A DNA stretch of 64,000 bases from Podarcis raffonei (GCF_027172205.1 NC_070614.1:46564001-46628000); one strand, 5' to 3'; numbered from the stretch's first letter, positions 10,625 to 21,499 are shown. Program-made: numbers and translations. The notes: generated from the letters alone by a model not told the origin.

Positions 10625-11569
10625 ATGGGACTGAGGAATCAGAGCAGCATGGAGCAAGTGGCCGAGTTCATCTTAACTAGTTTTCAACTTCCTAGACACC
10701 TGGAGCTTATCGTTTTTGTGGTGCTTCTTGTTGTTTTCCTGATAACAGTAGCTGGGAATATCACCATCATCACACTGGTATGTTTGGACCAGCGTCTCCA
10801 AACCCCTATGTACTTTTTGCTCTGCAACCTCTCACTCATGGAGATCTTCTTCGTCACATCTATCATCCCCAAGATGCTGGTGGACATGGTTTCCCTGAGC
10901 AAGGCCATCTCTTTTTTGGGCTGTGTGGCTCAATGCTACTTCTACTTTGTCTTTGGCACGTGTGAAACCATCCTTCTTGCTGTGATGGCCTTTGATCGCT
11001 ATGTTGCCATCTGCAGACCACTTCACTATGCCATCATCATGAATGGATGGGTCTGTGCCTATTTGGTCTTTGGCTGCTGGCTTGCTGGATTCCTTTCTCC
11101 TGTTGCCCCAATCATTTTACTCTACCCACTATCCTTCTGTGGCTCTAATATTATAGACCATTTCTTCTGTGATTATGCTTCAATGCTAAAGCTTTCTTGT
11201 AATGATGTACATTTCAATCTAACTTTGGCTTCAGTCCTGTCTTCAGTGGTGCTCCTCAGTTCTTTGTTTGTCACTCTTCTCTCTTACATCTACATCATCG
11301 TCACCATCTTGCGCATGCACTCCACCAAAGGTCGGCAAAAGACATTTTCCACCTGTGCATCTCACATCACTGTTGCCTCCATTTTTTATGGCAGCTCAAT
11401 TTTCATGTACTCTTTACCCAGCCAGGGACGCTCTCGGGATGTCCAGAAAGCAGTTGCTGTCCTTACTGGAATGGTTACCCCATTTCTGAACCCTTTTATT
11501 TATAGTCTAAGGAATGAGAAGGTCAAGGAGGCCTTCAAAGACTGTCTGAAGAAGAGGAAAGCTCTTTGA
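10625..11569 (+). CDS. Olfactory receptor, class II, subgroup A, intact
   Basis: The protein has 314 residues and is closely similar to the one at 2187. It has sequon NQS at 5-7, PMYFLL at 61-66, MAFDRYVAICRPLHY around 121-135, KTFSTCASH and NPFIYSLRN, with the usual extracellular Cys set. Unlike its neighbour it keeps FYGSSIF in TM6. The start is set by the context 'caccATGG' and by alignment with the paralogue. The leader immediately upstream ('cttgatcattccacaactcc') is shared with the gene at 2187, so both probably use the same promoter type. No AATAAA is obvious close to the stop. Confidence 0.97.
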   Translation: MGLRNQSSMEQVAEFILTSFQLPRHLELIVFVVLLVVFLITVAGNITIITLVCLDQRLQTPMYFLLCNLSLMEIFFVTSIIPKMLVDMVSLSKAISFLGCVAQCYFYFVFGTCETILLAVMAFDRYVAICRPLHYAIIMNGWVCAYLVFGCWLAGFLSPVAPIILLYPLSFCGSNIIDHFFCDYASMLKLSCNDVHFNLTLASVLSSVVLLSSLFVTLLSYIYIIVTILRMHSTKGRQKTFSTCASHITVASIFYGSSIFMYSLPSQGRSRDVQKAVAVLTGMVTPFLNPFIYSLRNEKVKEAFKDCLKKRKAL

Positions 11570-11810
11570 TGTATCCTTTCCTTTCTTCATTGCACCATCA
11601 TGATTCAGTTTGTACAGGTTGATTAGTATGTGAGCAAGTATGTGATGGACTGCTGGTTGTGGTGTTTCTTCTGGGCTGAAGGTATTTTTTGGGGGTGGGT
11701 GCAAGTCCTGTCTTTCAGCTACTATATCACCAGCAAATGATTGCATGAACATTGAAAATGCAAGATATCACCACGTGTAAAATGGTTATAAATAGAAAAC
11801 TGGGTAACTG

Positions 11811-12065
11811 GGAGCCAGTGTGGTGTAGTGGTTAAGAGCGGTAGTCTCGTAATCTGGTGAACCGGGTTCACGTCCCCGCTTCTCCACATGCAGCTGCTGG
11901 GTGACCTTGGGCTAGTCACACTTCTTTGAAGTCTCTCAGCCTCAGTCACTTCAGAGATTGTTTGTTGTGGGGGAGGAAGGGAAAGGAGATTGTTTTGAGA
12001 CTCCTTAGGGTAGTGATAAAGCGGGATATCAAATCCAAACTCCTCCTCCTCCTCTTCTTCTTTTT
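11811..12065 (+). mobile_element. tRNA-derived SINE with microsatellite tail
   Basis: It begins 'gggagccagtgtggtgtagt' with tRNA-like A and B boxes ('gtagtggttaagagc', 'ccgggttcacgtccc'). The conserved 'gggtgaccttgggctagtca' body follows, and it ends in a CTC/CTT microsatellite. This SINE type is widespread in squamates. It sits just after the region of homology shared by the 3' flanks of the two A-type ORs. Confidence 0.8.
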
Positions 12066-12069
12066 CTAA

Positions 12070-12757
12070 CTGGGTATGACAGACAGACCCCGGGTTAGCC
12101 TCCTATTGACCCAGAAACCAATCAAGACTGTGTCTATTATTGTCAAATCAGGAGAGAGGAGTGAGTTAGAACACAACAGTTTAAATATCAAATAGGGCTT
12201 TTCTGACAGTGAATGTTTGTTAGGGCTCAGAGAGCACCTAGATAGGGCACAGTTCAGAGCCTGCTTGGGGCTGAATTAGAAGTTAGCTAGGCAGGGCAAG
12301 TCAGATCATTATCATGAGGGGAACATAAAGATCTTAGAAGGGACTGGGAGTGTTTTACTGGTTGATGTTGGCACCCATCTGTCTCAAGAGACAATGCAGT
12401 GTGACCAGACCACTAGCCACTCTAGAAGGCATTGTTGTGTTTAGAGAGAGGTTGAAAGTGAGAATTTCAATAAAGTTCTGTAAAGAGTGAGTGAAACAAT
12501 GAGCTGTGCCTTATTAGAGAACCCATTAATCTGTATCTCTCATCAAGATTATGTAAATAAAATTCTAGTTTTGTTCCAAAAGTGCCTCATCCTTACTTTG
12601 ATCCTCTGGGAGGGGATAAGTGAAAACAAGTGATTTCATAAAATCAGTTACCACTAAAGTAGGTTAAAGTAACAGAAGTATAAAATTGGGTCAGGTGACA
12701 AGAAGGCTGGGGGGGGGGGAGAGACACACAAATTATGTCATCCACACATACCCAATA
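12070..12757. other. Unassigned intergenic stretch
   Basis: No gene, RNA or clear repeat recognised; the only simple-sequence feature is a G run near 12710. Confidence 0.4.
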
Positions 12758-12955
12758 AACACAGCTATCTGCCAATCACCCATTCCCACCACCCTTCTGA
12801 GTAATACCCCTCCCCACCTTCTCACTATATAGAAGGATCTGGCAACTTCTGTTTCAGTGTATCTGAAGAAGTGTGCATGCACACGAAAGCTCATACCAAG
12901 AACTAACTTAGTTGGTCTTTAAGGTGCTACTGGAAGGAAAAAAATTTTTTGTTTT
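12758..12955 (+). mobile_element. Penelope-like element terminal fragment
   Basis: About 195 bases are nearly identical, in reverse orientation, to the terminal part of the Penelope-like element at 15497-15690 (shared 'ctgccaatcacccattccc', 'agaaggatctggcaacttct', 'ttaaggtgctactggaagg'). The stretch from the hammerhead to 'aaggtgctactgg' is the characteristic vertebrate Penelope/Neptune terminal sequence. It has no protein-coding part. Confidence 0.8.
12859..12896 (+). ncRNA. Hammerhead ribozyme core (Penelope type)
   Basis: In order: GTAT (stem I 5'), CTGAAGA (matching the conserved CUGANGA), a stem II hairpin with arms gtgtgc/gcacac, GAAA, a two-base minimal stem III loop (GC), then U-C and ATAC (stem I 3'). 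GTAT pairs with ATAC. Cleavage is predicted after the C at 12892. Penelope-like elements are known to carry hammerheads with very short stem III that may act as dimers (established). Activity of this copy is inferred. Confidence 0.8.
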
Positions 12956-13009
12956 ATACCCAATAAAGGAAGCAGACTTTCCTCCCAATTATTTCCCATC
13001 ATTTTGAGT

Positions 13010-13744
13010 GGAGGGTAGTAAATTTTCCCTCATCATCACCACCAAAATGCCCTAGAAAAATAATGGCCAGGCTCCCAACACACTTGCTGCTGCCCACCCC
13101 CCACTTGCAAGCTTGGTGGTGGTTGTGGGTGGAGAGAGAAGAAGCTGTGGTAATGGCGAGCCCCACCCTCAATGAATTGTTCAAGATCCCCTTCCTGGAT
13201 AATTTTTGGTGAAATGGTTCCTCCTCAAATTCTCTGTTCACGAAAATGAAGCATGCTCAGTATCGTTTCCTGCTGGGGTCAGTAAATAGAGCAGAACAGA
13301 ACTTTCCTTGACTATCAGCCAAGGAAATGAAAATGGAACAATTTTACCTTGGATTTCAATATGGTGATCATTTGTCAGGCCTGATGGAATTGATGATTAA
13401 GGAATGAGTAGGTTGGGTTGGCATGTGCCCATAATTCCCCAGACATATCCAGGACGTAGGGCAAGTCATGTCGGCAGTGTTGTTTTTGCCGATTTATCGA
13501 AAAATAGCTCCAAATAGCTAAAAAGCAGCTCCAACAACTTGGGGGGGGGGGCAACAACTCAATGACTTTTTTGCCTGGATTTTTTGAAATATGCCAACCC
13601 TAGATGATAATAGCCCCCATGGGAATCTCATGTAGCACCGCCAAGAGAAGGAAGATGGGGAACCTCAAGCCCAAGAGCAAGATGTGTAACTCTCCAGCCT
13701 TTCTTCCATGTAACTCTCCCAAAGCCACAAGTTTCATTGACTCT
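13010..13744. other. Unassigned stretch with old duplication
   Basis: Bases 13075-13150 resemble the left edge of the window (75-160), so this is a further diverged copy of the A-type OR flank. A G run lies at about 13540-13550. No gene seen. Confidence 0.4.
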
Positions 13745-15195
13745 GATTTACAACCCAAAGTGTCATTTGCATGGCTGTTTCACCCCATCACCTGCTATTC
13801 CAATGCAAACACTTTCGTATTACTGTTCCAATTCTTTGAATCCTTACTCGTGTGACCTTAGAAGAGAGAGAAGTAAGGATCACCATCAGCTCATGAGAGC
13901 TGATACAGCAGTGTCCTAGTGGTGGTAGCACTGCGTTTGTTGGGACAGAAGTGGGATTGAAGGAGTTTCAGGATTTTGGTAGCCCCATAGGTGTAGGTGC
14001 ATTGCTGCCCTGACCAGCAGAGGGCCACAAATGGGTCAAAGTTAATGCCTCTGTACCCCCTGCACACACAAATCTTGAGTGACCACTGAGACACACTGTC
14101 TCCTACCTAGTATCAAAGAGCTGGAAGGGACCTCAAAGGTCATCTAGTAGCAGTAGTACAAACTTTTTGCTGTTGCTTCTCACCCAAGAAAAACAATTCT
14201 GAACTGTGCTCGAACCATCTTGAATCCCCAATGGTGAAATTCTACGCATGTCCCCTCAGAAGAAAGCTATATTAATTTCAATGGGACTTGCTCTGCAGCC
14301 CTGTACATGTTTACCTGGGAGAAAGTCCTATTGAATTCAGTGGGCGTGTCCTCTGAGTAGACATGGACTGATAGTATTGAAAATAGAAAAGAATAGAAAA
14401 TAGAATAGAATAGTATTGAAAATAGAAGTTGTAAACCACATAGTGCGAATCTTCAACTCCCAATATCCCCTGATGTTGATTATGCTGATGGGCCAGCAAG
14501 ATTTGGGAATTCTTCAGCATCTAGATGGTGACAAATTAACCACCCTGGTCTAAAGTGTCTAACATTTTGCCTACCAACTCTTAATTGTTTGCAACCATTA
14601 TTCCTTTGGGAAGCTCTCAATGAAATACAGAAAATGAAGACTTACGGGAATTTGAGTTAGAAACCACCAAAGAAGTCACCTCATCACATAGATATCCTAT
14701 AGATATCAGGGACAAAGAATGGTGAGAATGAATGCCTTCTCTTGCTATTATTCTGTGCCCCCCACCTCCTGCTTTTTACTTTTACTAAAAGCAGCACACA
14801 AACATCATCAAAACTCTCATAGACGTGCTCTGAAATCTGCGTTGTTGCTCCTAAGGCTGCATCGAAGAACACAACTTTTCTGCTTTGGCATTTGCTTTGA
14901 TTTTTGTTATTAGATTTTGTTTTGTTTTTTAGAATACAATTACCAGGAGTGTACAATGGTCATTACGTGATGGGATGAGATTTATGCGCTCTACTTTTTT
15001 ATTTAACACATTTTAAAATGGCCTTTTCTTCATATCTTTACAGGCAGAAGAGAGGAAACACAACTGGTAAGTTCAGTACTTAGTGGACTGTATCCAATAT
15101 TAATTATACTCAGACTCGCCTCATTGCGATTAATGAGCACGACTAAGCAAGGTCCTTTAATTTCAACAGGTCTACTGTGAGTAAAATTTGTTAGG
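13745..15195 (+). repeat. Segmental duplication copy b (OR lost)
   Basis: This is the counterpart of 8290-10370, minus the MITE. It keeps the microexon (15044-15066) and the following acceptor-like 'tcaacag' but then runs into unrelated sequence and the Penelope element, with no OR frame. The promoter/exon part of an OR duplicate therefore appears to have been separated from its coding exon. Confidence 0.75.
15044..15066 (+). other. Orphan copy of the 23-nt putative OR leader exon
   Basis: Same length and same flanking signals as 10234-10256: an acceptor ending TTTACAG and a donor GTAAGT. No OR coding exon follows within the next kilobases before the Penelope insertion; the nearest downstream OR-like frame is the pseudogene at 18228 and the nearest intact OR is at 20257. 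It could be inert, or could splice to a more distant OR. Confidence 0.55.
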
Positions 15196-15496
15196 CTACA
15201 GCTTAATGTTTCCCTCCTGCAGCCTCTGACCTGTCACATTGCAGACTAATGCAGAACTATTTATGTATTTATTATTCAGGGTATTTCTATGCCATCCCAC
15301 AACTAAGGTTATCTGGGCAGTGTACATAAAAAATAAATTATGTAGGTCGATCAATCCATAGATAATAGAGCACAGTTAAATTAGACACAAGCTAGCCTTT
15401 AAACTACTAAAGCTGGAAACTCAAAATCCTTTTAAAAAAATGAACCCTAGATACGTTTATATTCCTCTCTCATAAAAGTAGAAACAACAACAAAAA

Positions 15497-16702
15497 AATT
15501 TCCTTCCAGTAGCACCTTAAAGACCAACTAAGTTAGTTCTTGGTATGAGTTTTCGTGTGCATGCACACTTCTTCAGATACACTGAAACAGAAGTTGCCAG
15601 ATCCTTCTATATAGTGAGAAGGTGGGGAGGGGTATTACTCAGAAGGGTGGTGGGAATGGGTGATTGGCAGATAGCTGTGATGAGCCTGTTGACGACTCTT
15701 AACGACTGCAATAGGTCTTACAGGAAAAAGCAAGGGGTGAGAAGGTGAAAAATGGCTTTGTCATGTATAATGAGATAAGAATCCAATGTCTTTGTTCAGA
15801 CCAGGTCTCTCCATGGTTTTAAGTTTGGTAATGAGTTGCAATTCAGCAGCTTCTCTTTCCAGTCTATTTCTGAAATTCCTTTGTAGTAAAACAGCTACTT
15901 TGAGATCTTGTATAGAATGTCCTGGGAGATTGAAGTGTTCTCCTACTGGTTTCTCTGTCTTGTGATTCTTGATGTCTGATTTATGTCCGTTTATTCTTTG
16001 GCGTAAGGTTTGGCCTGTTTGTCCAATATAGAGAGCTGAAGGACACTGTTGGCATTTGATGGCATACACAATGTTAGACGATGAGCAATTAAATAGTCCC
16101 GAGATGGATGGTATGTGTGATGTTGTTGGGGCCAGTAATGGTGTTGTCCGGGTGTATGTGGCAGCAAAGTTGGCATCTGGGTTTATTGCAGGCTCTGGTG
16201 CCAGTGTCCGTGTTACGTCTGGTTGTAGTATTATTGTGGGTTAGGAGTTGTTTAAGATTGGGTGGCTGTCTGTAGGCAATGAAAGGTCTTCCTCCCAGAG
16301 CTTGAGAAAGAGAACTGTCATTGTCCAGGAGAGGTTGTAGATCTCTGATGATGCGTTGTACTGTTTTAACTTGGGAGCTGTATGTGATGACTAGAGGTGT
16401 TCTGTTATTTTCTTTTTTTGGGTCTGTCTTGCAGCAAGTTCTCTCTGGGTATCAGTCTGGCTCTGTTGATCTGTTGTCTAACTTCATCTGCTGGGTATTT
16501 TAGTTTTAAAAAGGTTTGCTGTAGATCTCTTAGGTGAGAGTCTCTGTCTGTAGAATTGGAACAGATACGGCTGTAACGTAGTGCCTGGCTATATACAATG
16601 GACTGTTTGGTATGTTTGGGATGGTATCTAGAGGCATGTAGATATGTTTGTCGGTCAGTTGGTTTACGGTATAAGGTGGTGTCTATGCGCCCATCGTGTA
16701 AA
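15497..16702 (-). mobile_element. Penelope-like element (Neptune-like), 5'-incomplete
   Basis: Minus-strand frames encode, in order, the end of a Penelope reverse transcriptase (LYRKPTDRQTYLHASRYHPK) and a GIY-YIG endonuclease domain (LYIGQTGQTLRQRINGHKSD). A terminal region with a hammerhead follows. RT followed by GIY-YIG is the defining layout of Penelope-like elements. The RT core is absent, and the copy is broken. At its coding 5' side it meets unit I of the OR duplication at about 16703, so it marks or truncates that unit's left edge. Confidence 0.85.
15543..15580 (-). ncRNA. Hammerhead ribozyme core (Penelope type), inverted copy
   Basis: On the minus strand: GTAT, CTGAAGA, the same stem II hairpin (gtgtgc/gcacac), GAAA, a two-base stem III loop (AC), U-C, ATAC. 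It differs from the 12859 copy only in the stem III loop, a position expected to tolerate change. It lies in the terminal region of the element at 15497-16702. Confidence 0.8.
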
Positions 16703-17199
16703 GGCAAAGGAGAGGGGTGATGTCTATAGACAGAGCAAGGGTAGCTAACCTGTAGTCCTACCAAAGTTAACCACCACTGATGTACAGAGATCGAAAGATA
16801 CATTTTTGCCATCTTCTAAAAGGGTCCTTGGGCAAAATATATAACCACTCTTTCTAGTTGTTTTCTTGCTTTCCTCAACATGCTGACAGGTCTAGTGTGT
16901 ATGTTTTATATATATATATAACAATTGGGGACTTCCAGCACTTGGCCAACTGCCAACTGTGGGGGGCAGTGGAATGTGGCTGAGTGGTAGAGCATCTGAT
17001 TTGCACACAGAAAGTCCTGGGTTCAATTGCTACCAACTTCAGATAGGCCTGGGAAAGAGCGGAATAATCATCAGCTCCTAACCTGGAGATTGAATTTGGG
17101 ACCCTCTGAATCTGGCAGTGGCTGCTGGGAGCTGTGGTCCAAACATGTGGAGAGTATGGGTTGGAGAAGGCTAATCTATGCAAATTTACTCAGCTTTGT

Positions 17200-17372
17200 T
17201 CCACTTAAGAATGAACATCCTCTTCCCAAGGAACCTTTAAATAAAGCTTGTCTCACTAGTATTCTATGGAGAGGATGATGGAAGACAGCCAGCCATGATA
17301 AGATTTAAGTGACACAGGAACTCTATATTATAGATCTGGTGCTGATAGCTGCATCATACGAAGGTAAGGCCT
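17200..17372 (+). promoter_or_regulatory. Conserved upstream block with TATA-like motif and splice donor (unit I)
   Basis: It contains 'cctttaaataaagcttg', then about 115 bases to 'acgaag|gtaagg', a good splice donor. The block is kept in all four units (donors GTAAGG in I and III, GTGAGG in II and IV) and, without the donor, 850 bases before the OR at 2187. It may be the promoter and first exon of the A-type OR. Since that OR is dead here, it could also serve the B-type OR about 3 kb downstream. This is inference from conservation and position. Confidence 0.4.
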
Positions 17373-17507
17373 ATTATAGCATATTATACTGCTTTGCTTT
17401 ATAAAGGTATTCAGAGTTTTCTTATTTTCATTATGGACAAACACATCAATTATTCCTTTTTTGAGAGAGAGCTATCTAGGGTACTATCAGTGCCAAGCTA
17501 TAGAATT

Positions 17508-17862
17508 AAATGGAAGAAGATTGGAAGAAATTTAAATTTTATCTTAAAAATTCTTGTAAAATTAGTGAGTGTTAAAATGTCATGAGTAAAGCATAGCAGA
17601 TTTGCAGAAATAAATGATTGGATAAGAGGAAAGAAAAGGGTTTAAAGAAAGGAATTTGTAAGTAATTTAGATCAGGGGTTGCTGAAAAAGTTTAAAATAG
17701 GGATGCAGAAAAGGGAGGCATGGGGAAGTCGCTGAAATTGGGTATATGAAAAAATTTATGAAATTATACATGTTTTTATGTTTGTTTGTTTGTGTTTGTT
17801 GTTTGTAGTGTCTTATAATATATGTTGAAAAGCCAATAAAATTTAAAAAAAACAACAACAAA
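17508..17862 (+). mobile_element. L1-type LINE 3' end, unit I only
   Basis: A purine-rich 3'UTR-like segment ends in 'ccaataaaatttaaaaaaaa', an AATAAA plus A tail. Units II-IV lack it and run straight from 'gattaaatag' to 'acaaaattttgg'. It therefore inserted into unit I after the unit duplications. Confidence 0.65.
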
Positions 17863-18227
17863 ATTTTGGAAATCAGCTTGTATTTAAATATTTTTTATTT
17901 AAAGTCTTCATGAAAAAAATTCTCCTAATGTGCACATTTCTTCCTAATCTACATGTTTTTTTAAAGCAATTTATCATAATATAATGAACTTTGACATGTT
18001 ATTGTCACCAATGTGTGCATTTTTATGGACTTTTTATCCCAGTATATGCACATATTCACCCACTACTTGGCTGGAGAACAGCATTCCAAAATTTCGAGAA
18101 CTGAAATTTTTGAAAAGGACCCCCCCCCCATTTATATGTTATTAGTTGTTTTGAAAGCCTTCAACAACACACATTTAACAACAATGTAATGTGAACAATG
18201 TTGACACTTTCCTTAACAAATTTGCTC

Positions 18228-18722
18228 CCACGCTTTTGCTGACTTGGTTCTCTTTCTGTGGTGATAATGTCATAGACCATTTTTTCTGCGACTATGGTCC
18301 AATGATAAAACTTCCTTGAAATCAGGTGCAGCTCCTTCCGGCTCTGGAGGGCATTCTGTCTGGACTGGTGTTAGTCATCTCCTTGTCTGTCACGGGTGTC
18401 TCATGTCTACATCATTGCCACCATCTTGCATATGTAGTCCATAAAAGGTCAGCAAAAGACATTGCCAACCTGCGCTTCTCACAGCAGAGCCACATCCATC
18501 TTTTATGGGAGTGCAATATTCATGTACTCCTTGCCCAGCCAGGGATGATCTTGGGATATCCAGAAGGGAGTTGCAGTCCTTACTGGAGCATTTACACCAT
18601 TTTTGAACCCCTTTATTTATAGTTTGAGGAATGAGAAGGTCTATGAAGCCTTCAAAGACTATCTGAAGAGGAGGGAATCTGAACACGTGTGGTCTTTTTT
18701 TACAAAGTGGCTGGCAAATTAG
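18228..18722 (+). pseudogene. A-type OR pseudogene, 5'-truncated (unit I)
   Basis: The sequence gives OR text from the second extracellular loop onward: NVIDHFFCDYGPMIKL, then after interruptions VYIIATIL, FYGSAIFMYSLPSQG, and FLNPFIYSLRNEKVYEAFKDYL. TM1-TM4 are missing. An in-frame TGA directly after MIKLP is shared by all four unit copies, and further stops and shifts follow. It is most similar to the intact ORs at 2187 and 10625. An antisense frame of 141 codons over this region is chance. Confidence 0.9.
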
Positions 18723-19639
18723 GGAGGCTATAGGGTGGTGAATGAGTGGCAGCAATGTTTGTAGTAGGTTGAAGGCCCTTTCCTTTGGTACAAAGATATA
18801 GATCCCATCTTCCAACTGGAAATATCAAGGCAACCTACAACCTGTTATATTCCTACAGGAAAGCTGTATGTAGGACCTGAGTGCAGCGGCACCCAGAAAG
18901 CAGAGTGGTGGCTAAAAATTTCTTCTCTCCCCTTTCATCTTATTTCTTTTACAACCCCCCCCCCCAAAAAAAAAACATTTTATGGCAGAAATCCCTAGCA
19001 ATTTGGAATGGAATGGTAAACCTGCCATCCACCCAACATGCCTTTACCTACCCTAAAAAGTCACTCATAAACCCTGCCTTTTCTGGGGGACAATTGATCT
19101 CATGAACAGGTATGTGTCCAGCCCTGTATAAATATCAGGAAAACACACATTTAACTGCATAATAAGGGATTTATCAGTGTGTGAGAGCATATCTATATAT
19201 CTGTGTTTATCTGTTTGGCAGGACTATTATTTTTAAAGGATCAAATAGATGTAGAAACAGAATTAAGGCATGTGAAGGAGATGTGAGCCAAAATCCTATT
19301 TCGATTACATATAGTACATCTATAATACTCCCCCCTCCCTCTCCCCAAAAAACACCCTCAGATTGAAGGGGAAAGACTTGATGGGTGAATGCCAGCTATG
19401 CTCTTTTGAAGGAAGGCAGCTGAAGGCAGCCCTGTATCAGGAAATGTTTAATGTCTGATGTTTTACAATTTTTATATATGCTGTAAGTGGCCCAGAGTGG
19501 CTGGGGAAACCCAGCCAGATGGGTGGGGCATAAATATTTTTTTGTTATTATTATTGTTACTATTACTATTTATAGCAGAATTTGACCACTTTTGCCATTA
19601 TAGTCATAATATTTCCTCCCTTCTTCCTGTGTTCCTTTA

Positions 19640-20055
19640 GGCACTGTGGCTGGACTCCAATTACACACTTTTTGAAATCTTTGAGCTCTCTCACAACCAT
19701 TTTGGGCAGGAAGGCTTCTATGTACTCTTACTTCAAGCCACACACGCCGTACATGGTAATTTTCTGACCTGAGCTCCGTGATGGTTAGGAAAGCTGTTGT
19801 GGCAATTTCCTTCCACAATCCCATTGGCTCAGCTTGTGATTTTGGTAATCCAACCATTGTCACAGTGAAGTCAGACTCTCTTTCAGGGCAGAGGCAGTCA
19901 CAATACAATGGACCTGGTGAGATGAGGTATTACGGAGCATGAGGCAAAGGGCATGATATCACCTTCCCTCCAGGTACAGAAACTGCCTATACTGTGGCAG
20001 CTGACTCTTACGTCAACACTGGTGACACAGTGAAGTCCTCTGCCAAACTTTAGCT
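19640..20055 (+). other. Unidentified conserved segment (unit I), possible gene relic
   Basis: It is homologous to 25626-26039 and to segments in units III and IV. Frames read like protein (MVRKAVVAISFHNPIGSACD..., ending TVKSSAKL before TAG), but one stop interrupts this copy. See the entry at 25764. Confidence 0.35.
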
Positions 20056-20256
20056 GAAGGAATATATGGCAGGGCTTGTGGTATCCACAACTCTATCCTC
20101 AACATTGCACAGAACTATATGATTCTCTGGTCTGATCCAGGCAGGCTTGGCTTAACTTCATAATGATAATGATGATAATGATAATGATAATGATAATAAT
20201 GCTACTTATCTATACTCATCTTTTACTAGCAGATAACTCATGAAAGTCAAGCCTTT

Positions 20257-21219
20257 ATGGAGAACCAAATAAAGATCAATGAGTTTCTACTGCTGGGATT
20301 CACTGAGAACGCCAAACTAGAGATGTTTTTCTTTGTTCTTTTCTTAATCATGTACCTGATGGCTGTAATGGGAAACATGATCATTATCACCATCACTCTC
20401 ATGGATTTCCGCCTCAGGACACCCATGTATTTCTTCCTCCGGAATTATGCCATCTTGGAAATTGGATACACCACTGCTGCCATCCCAAAGGCGTTGTTCA
20501 ACCTTGCATCTGGCAGGAAAACAATCTCGTATGGGGGATGTATAAGTCAACTGTTTTTCTATTTCTTCCTGGGCACTACAGATTTCTCCCTGCTGACTGT
20601 GATGTCCTTTGACCGATATGTGGCCATCTGCAACCCCCTAAGGTACACCACCATCATGAACGAGAAGTTCTGCACACTTTTGGTGCTCTTCTCTTGGATT
20701 GGGTCGCTTGCTGTGATTTTGGCTCAAACTCTGCTATATGTTCAATTTCCTGTTTGTGGCTCCAACATCATTGACCATTTCTTCTGTGACAGCAAACCAT
20801 TACTAAATCTTCTCTGTGGTGACACACATTTCTTGGAGCTCTCTGACTTTATTATTTCAGTGTTTACAGTACTGGGGACTTTTGCTATCACCGTTGTGTC
20901 CTATGTGAATATAATCTCCACTGTTCTCCGCATCCCAAGTGCTGCAGGGAGGCAGAAGGCCTTTTCCACCTGTGCTTCCCACATCACCATTGTCACCGTC
21001 GCCTATGGAAGCTGCATCTCTATGTACATCATACCTGAACGAGATGGTGGGCAAAACTTCAACAAGGTTGTGGCCGTTCTTAACAATGTGGTTTGTCCTC
21101 TAATGACCCCCTTTGTGTACAGCCTGAGGAACAGGCAGGTCCAAGATGCTTTGAAAAATGCTTTTGCCTGCAAGCATGTATTTAATAAAATGCAGAGAAA
21201 CTCATGCAGTTTGAAATGA
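20257..21219 (+). CDS. Olfactory receptor, class II, subgroup B (OR6C-like), unit I
   Basis: A 320-residue odorant receptor. TM1 is about 23-48 with GN at 39-40, PMYFFL at 56-61, Cys95 before TM3, loop cysteines 167/177/187, MSFDRYVAIC at 116-125, KAFSTCASH at 234-242 and a long basic C-tail. The TM7 motif is TPFVY (284-288) where almost all ORs have NPxxY. Its N-terminus reads MENQIK, so the NQT sequon present in the three paralogues is lost here. A splice acceptor (tttactag or cag, 20229/20232) lies just upstream. An ATG at 20240 opens an 11-codon out-of-frame uORF overlapping the start. AATAAA is at 21290. Confidence 0.95.
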   Translation: MENQIKINEFLLLGFTENAKLEMFFFVLFLIMYLMAVMGNMIIITITLMDFRLRTPMYFFLRNYAILEIGYTTAAIPKALFNLASGRKTISYGGCISQLFFYFFLGTTDFSLLTVMSFDRYVAICNPLRYTTIMNEKFCTLLVLFSWIGSLAVILAQTLLYVQFPVCGSNIIDHFFCDSKPLLNLLCGDTHFLELSDFIISVFTVLGTFAITVVSYVNIISTVLRIPSAAGRQKAFSTCASHITIVTVAYGSCISMYIIPERDGGQNFNKVVAVLNNVVCPLMTPFVYSLRNRQVQDALKNAFACKHVFNKMQRNSCSLK

Positions 21220-21499
21220 TTGAAGGAATGGGAGTTATGAACTGGTTAAAATAGACCCATGATACTTCTTATGGAGTTTCAGAAGCCGAAATAAATAGTT
21301 TTCTCGTTAAAACAAAAGCCTTCATTGGTGTGGAAAACCTCTGAATTATCACCAGATTCTTATTTCATAGTCAGAAAATCATAGAATCATAGTTTTAGGC
21401 AGTGTTTTTTTATATAAAAAGAGATGCCAGAACTCACCATGAACCTCTCCCTTGCTCTCTTATATTGGCAATAGTGCTCACCTGAGAGGTTCCAGGGTT

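Noticed and set aside
18390-18815. 141-codon antisense frame conserved in units I and II (also 24377-24802)
   Set aside because: It is the reverse strand of the A-type OR pseudogene and its flank; it is shorter or broken in units III and IV, and the sense strand explains the conservation.
20344-20550. 68-codon antisense frames inside each B OR
   Set aside because: Shadows of the OR coding sequence on the opposite strand.
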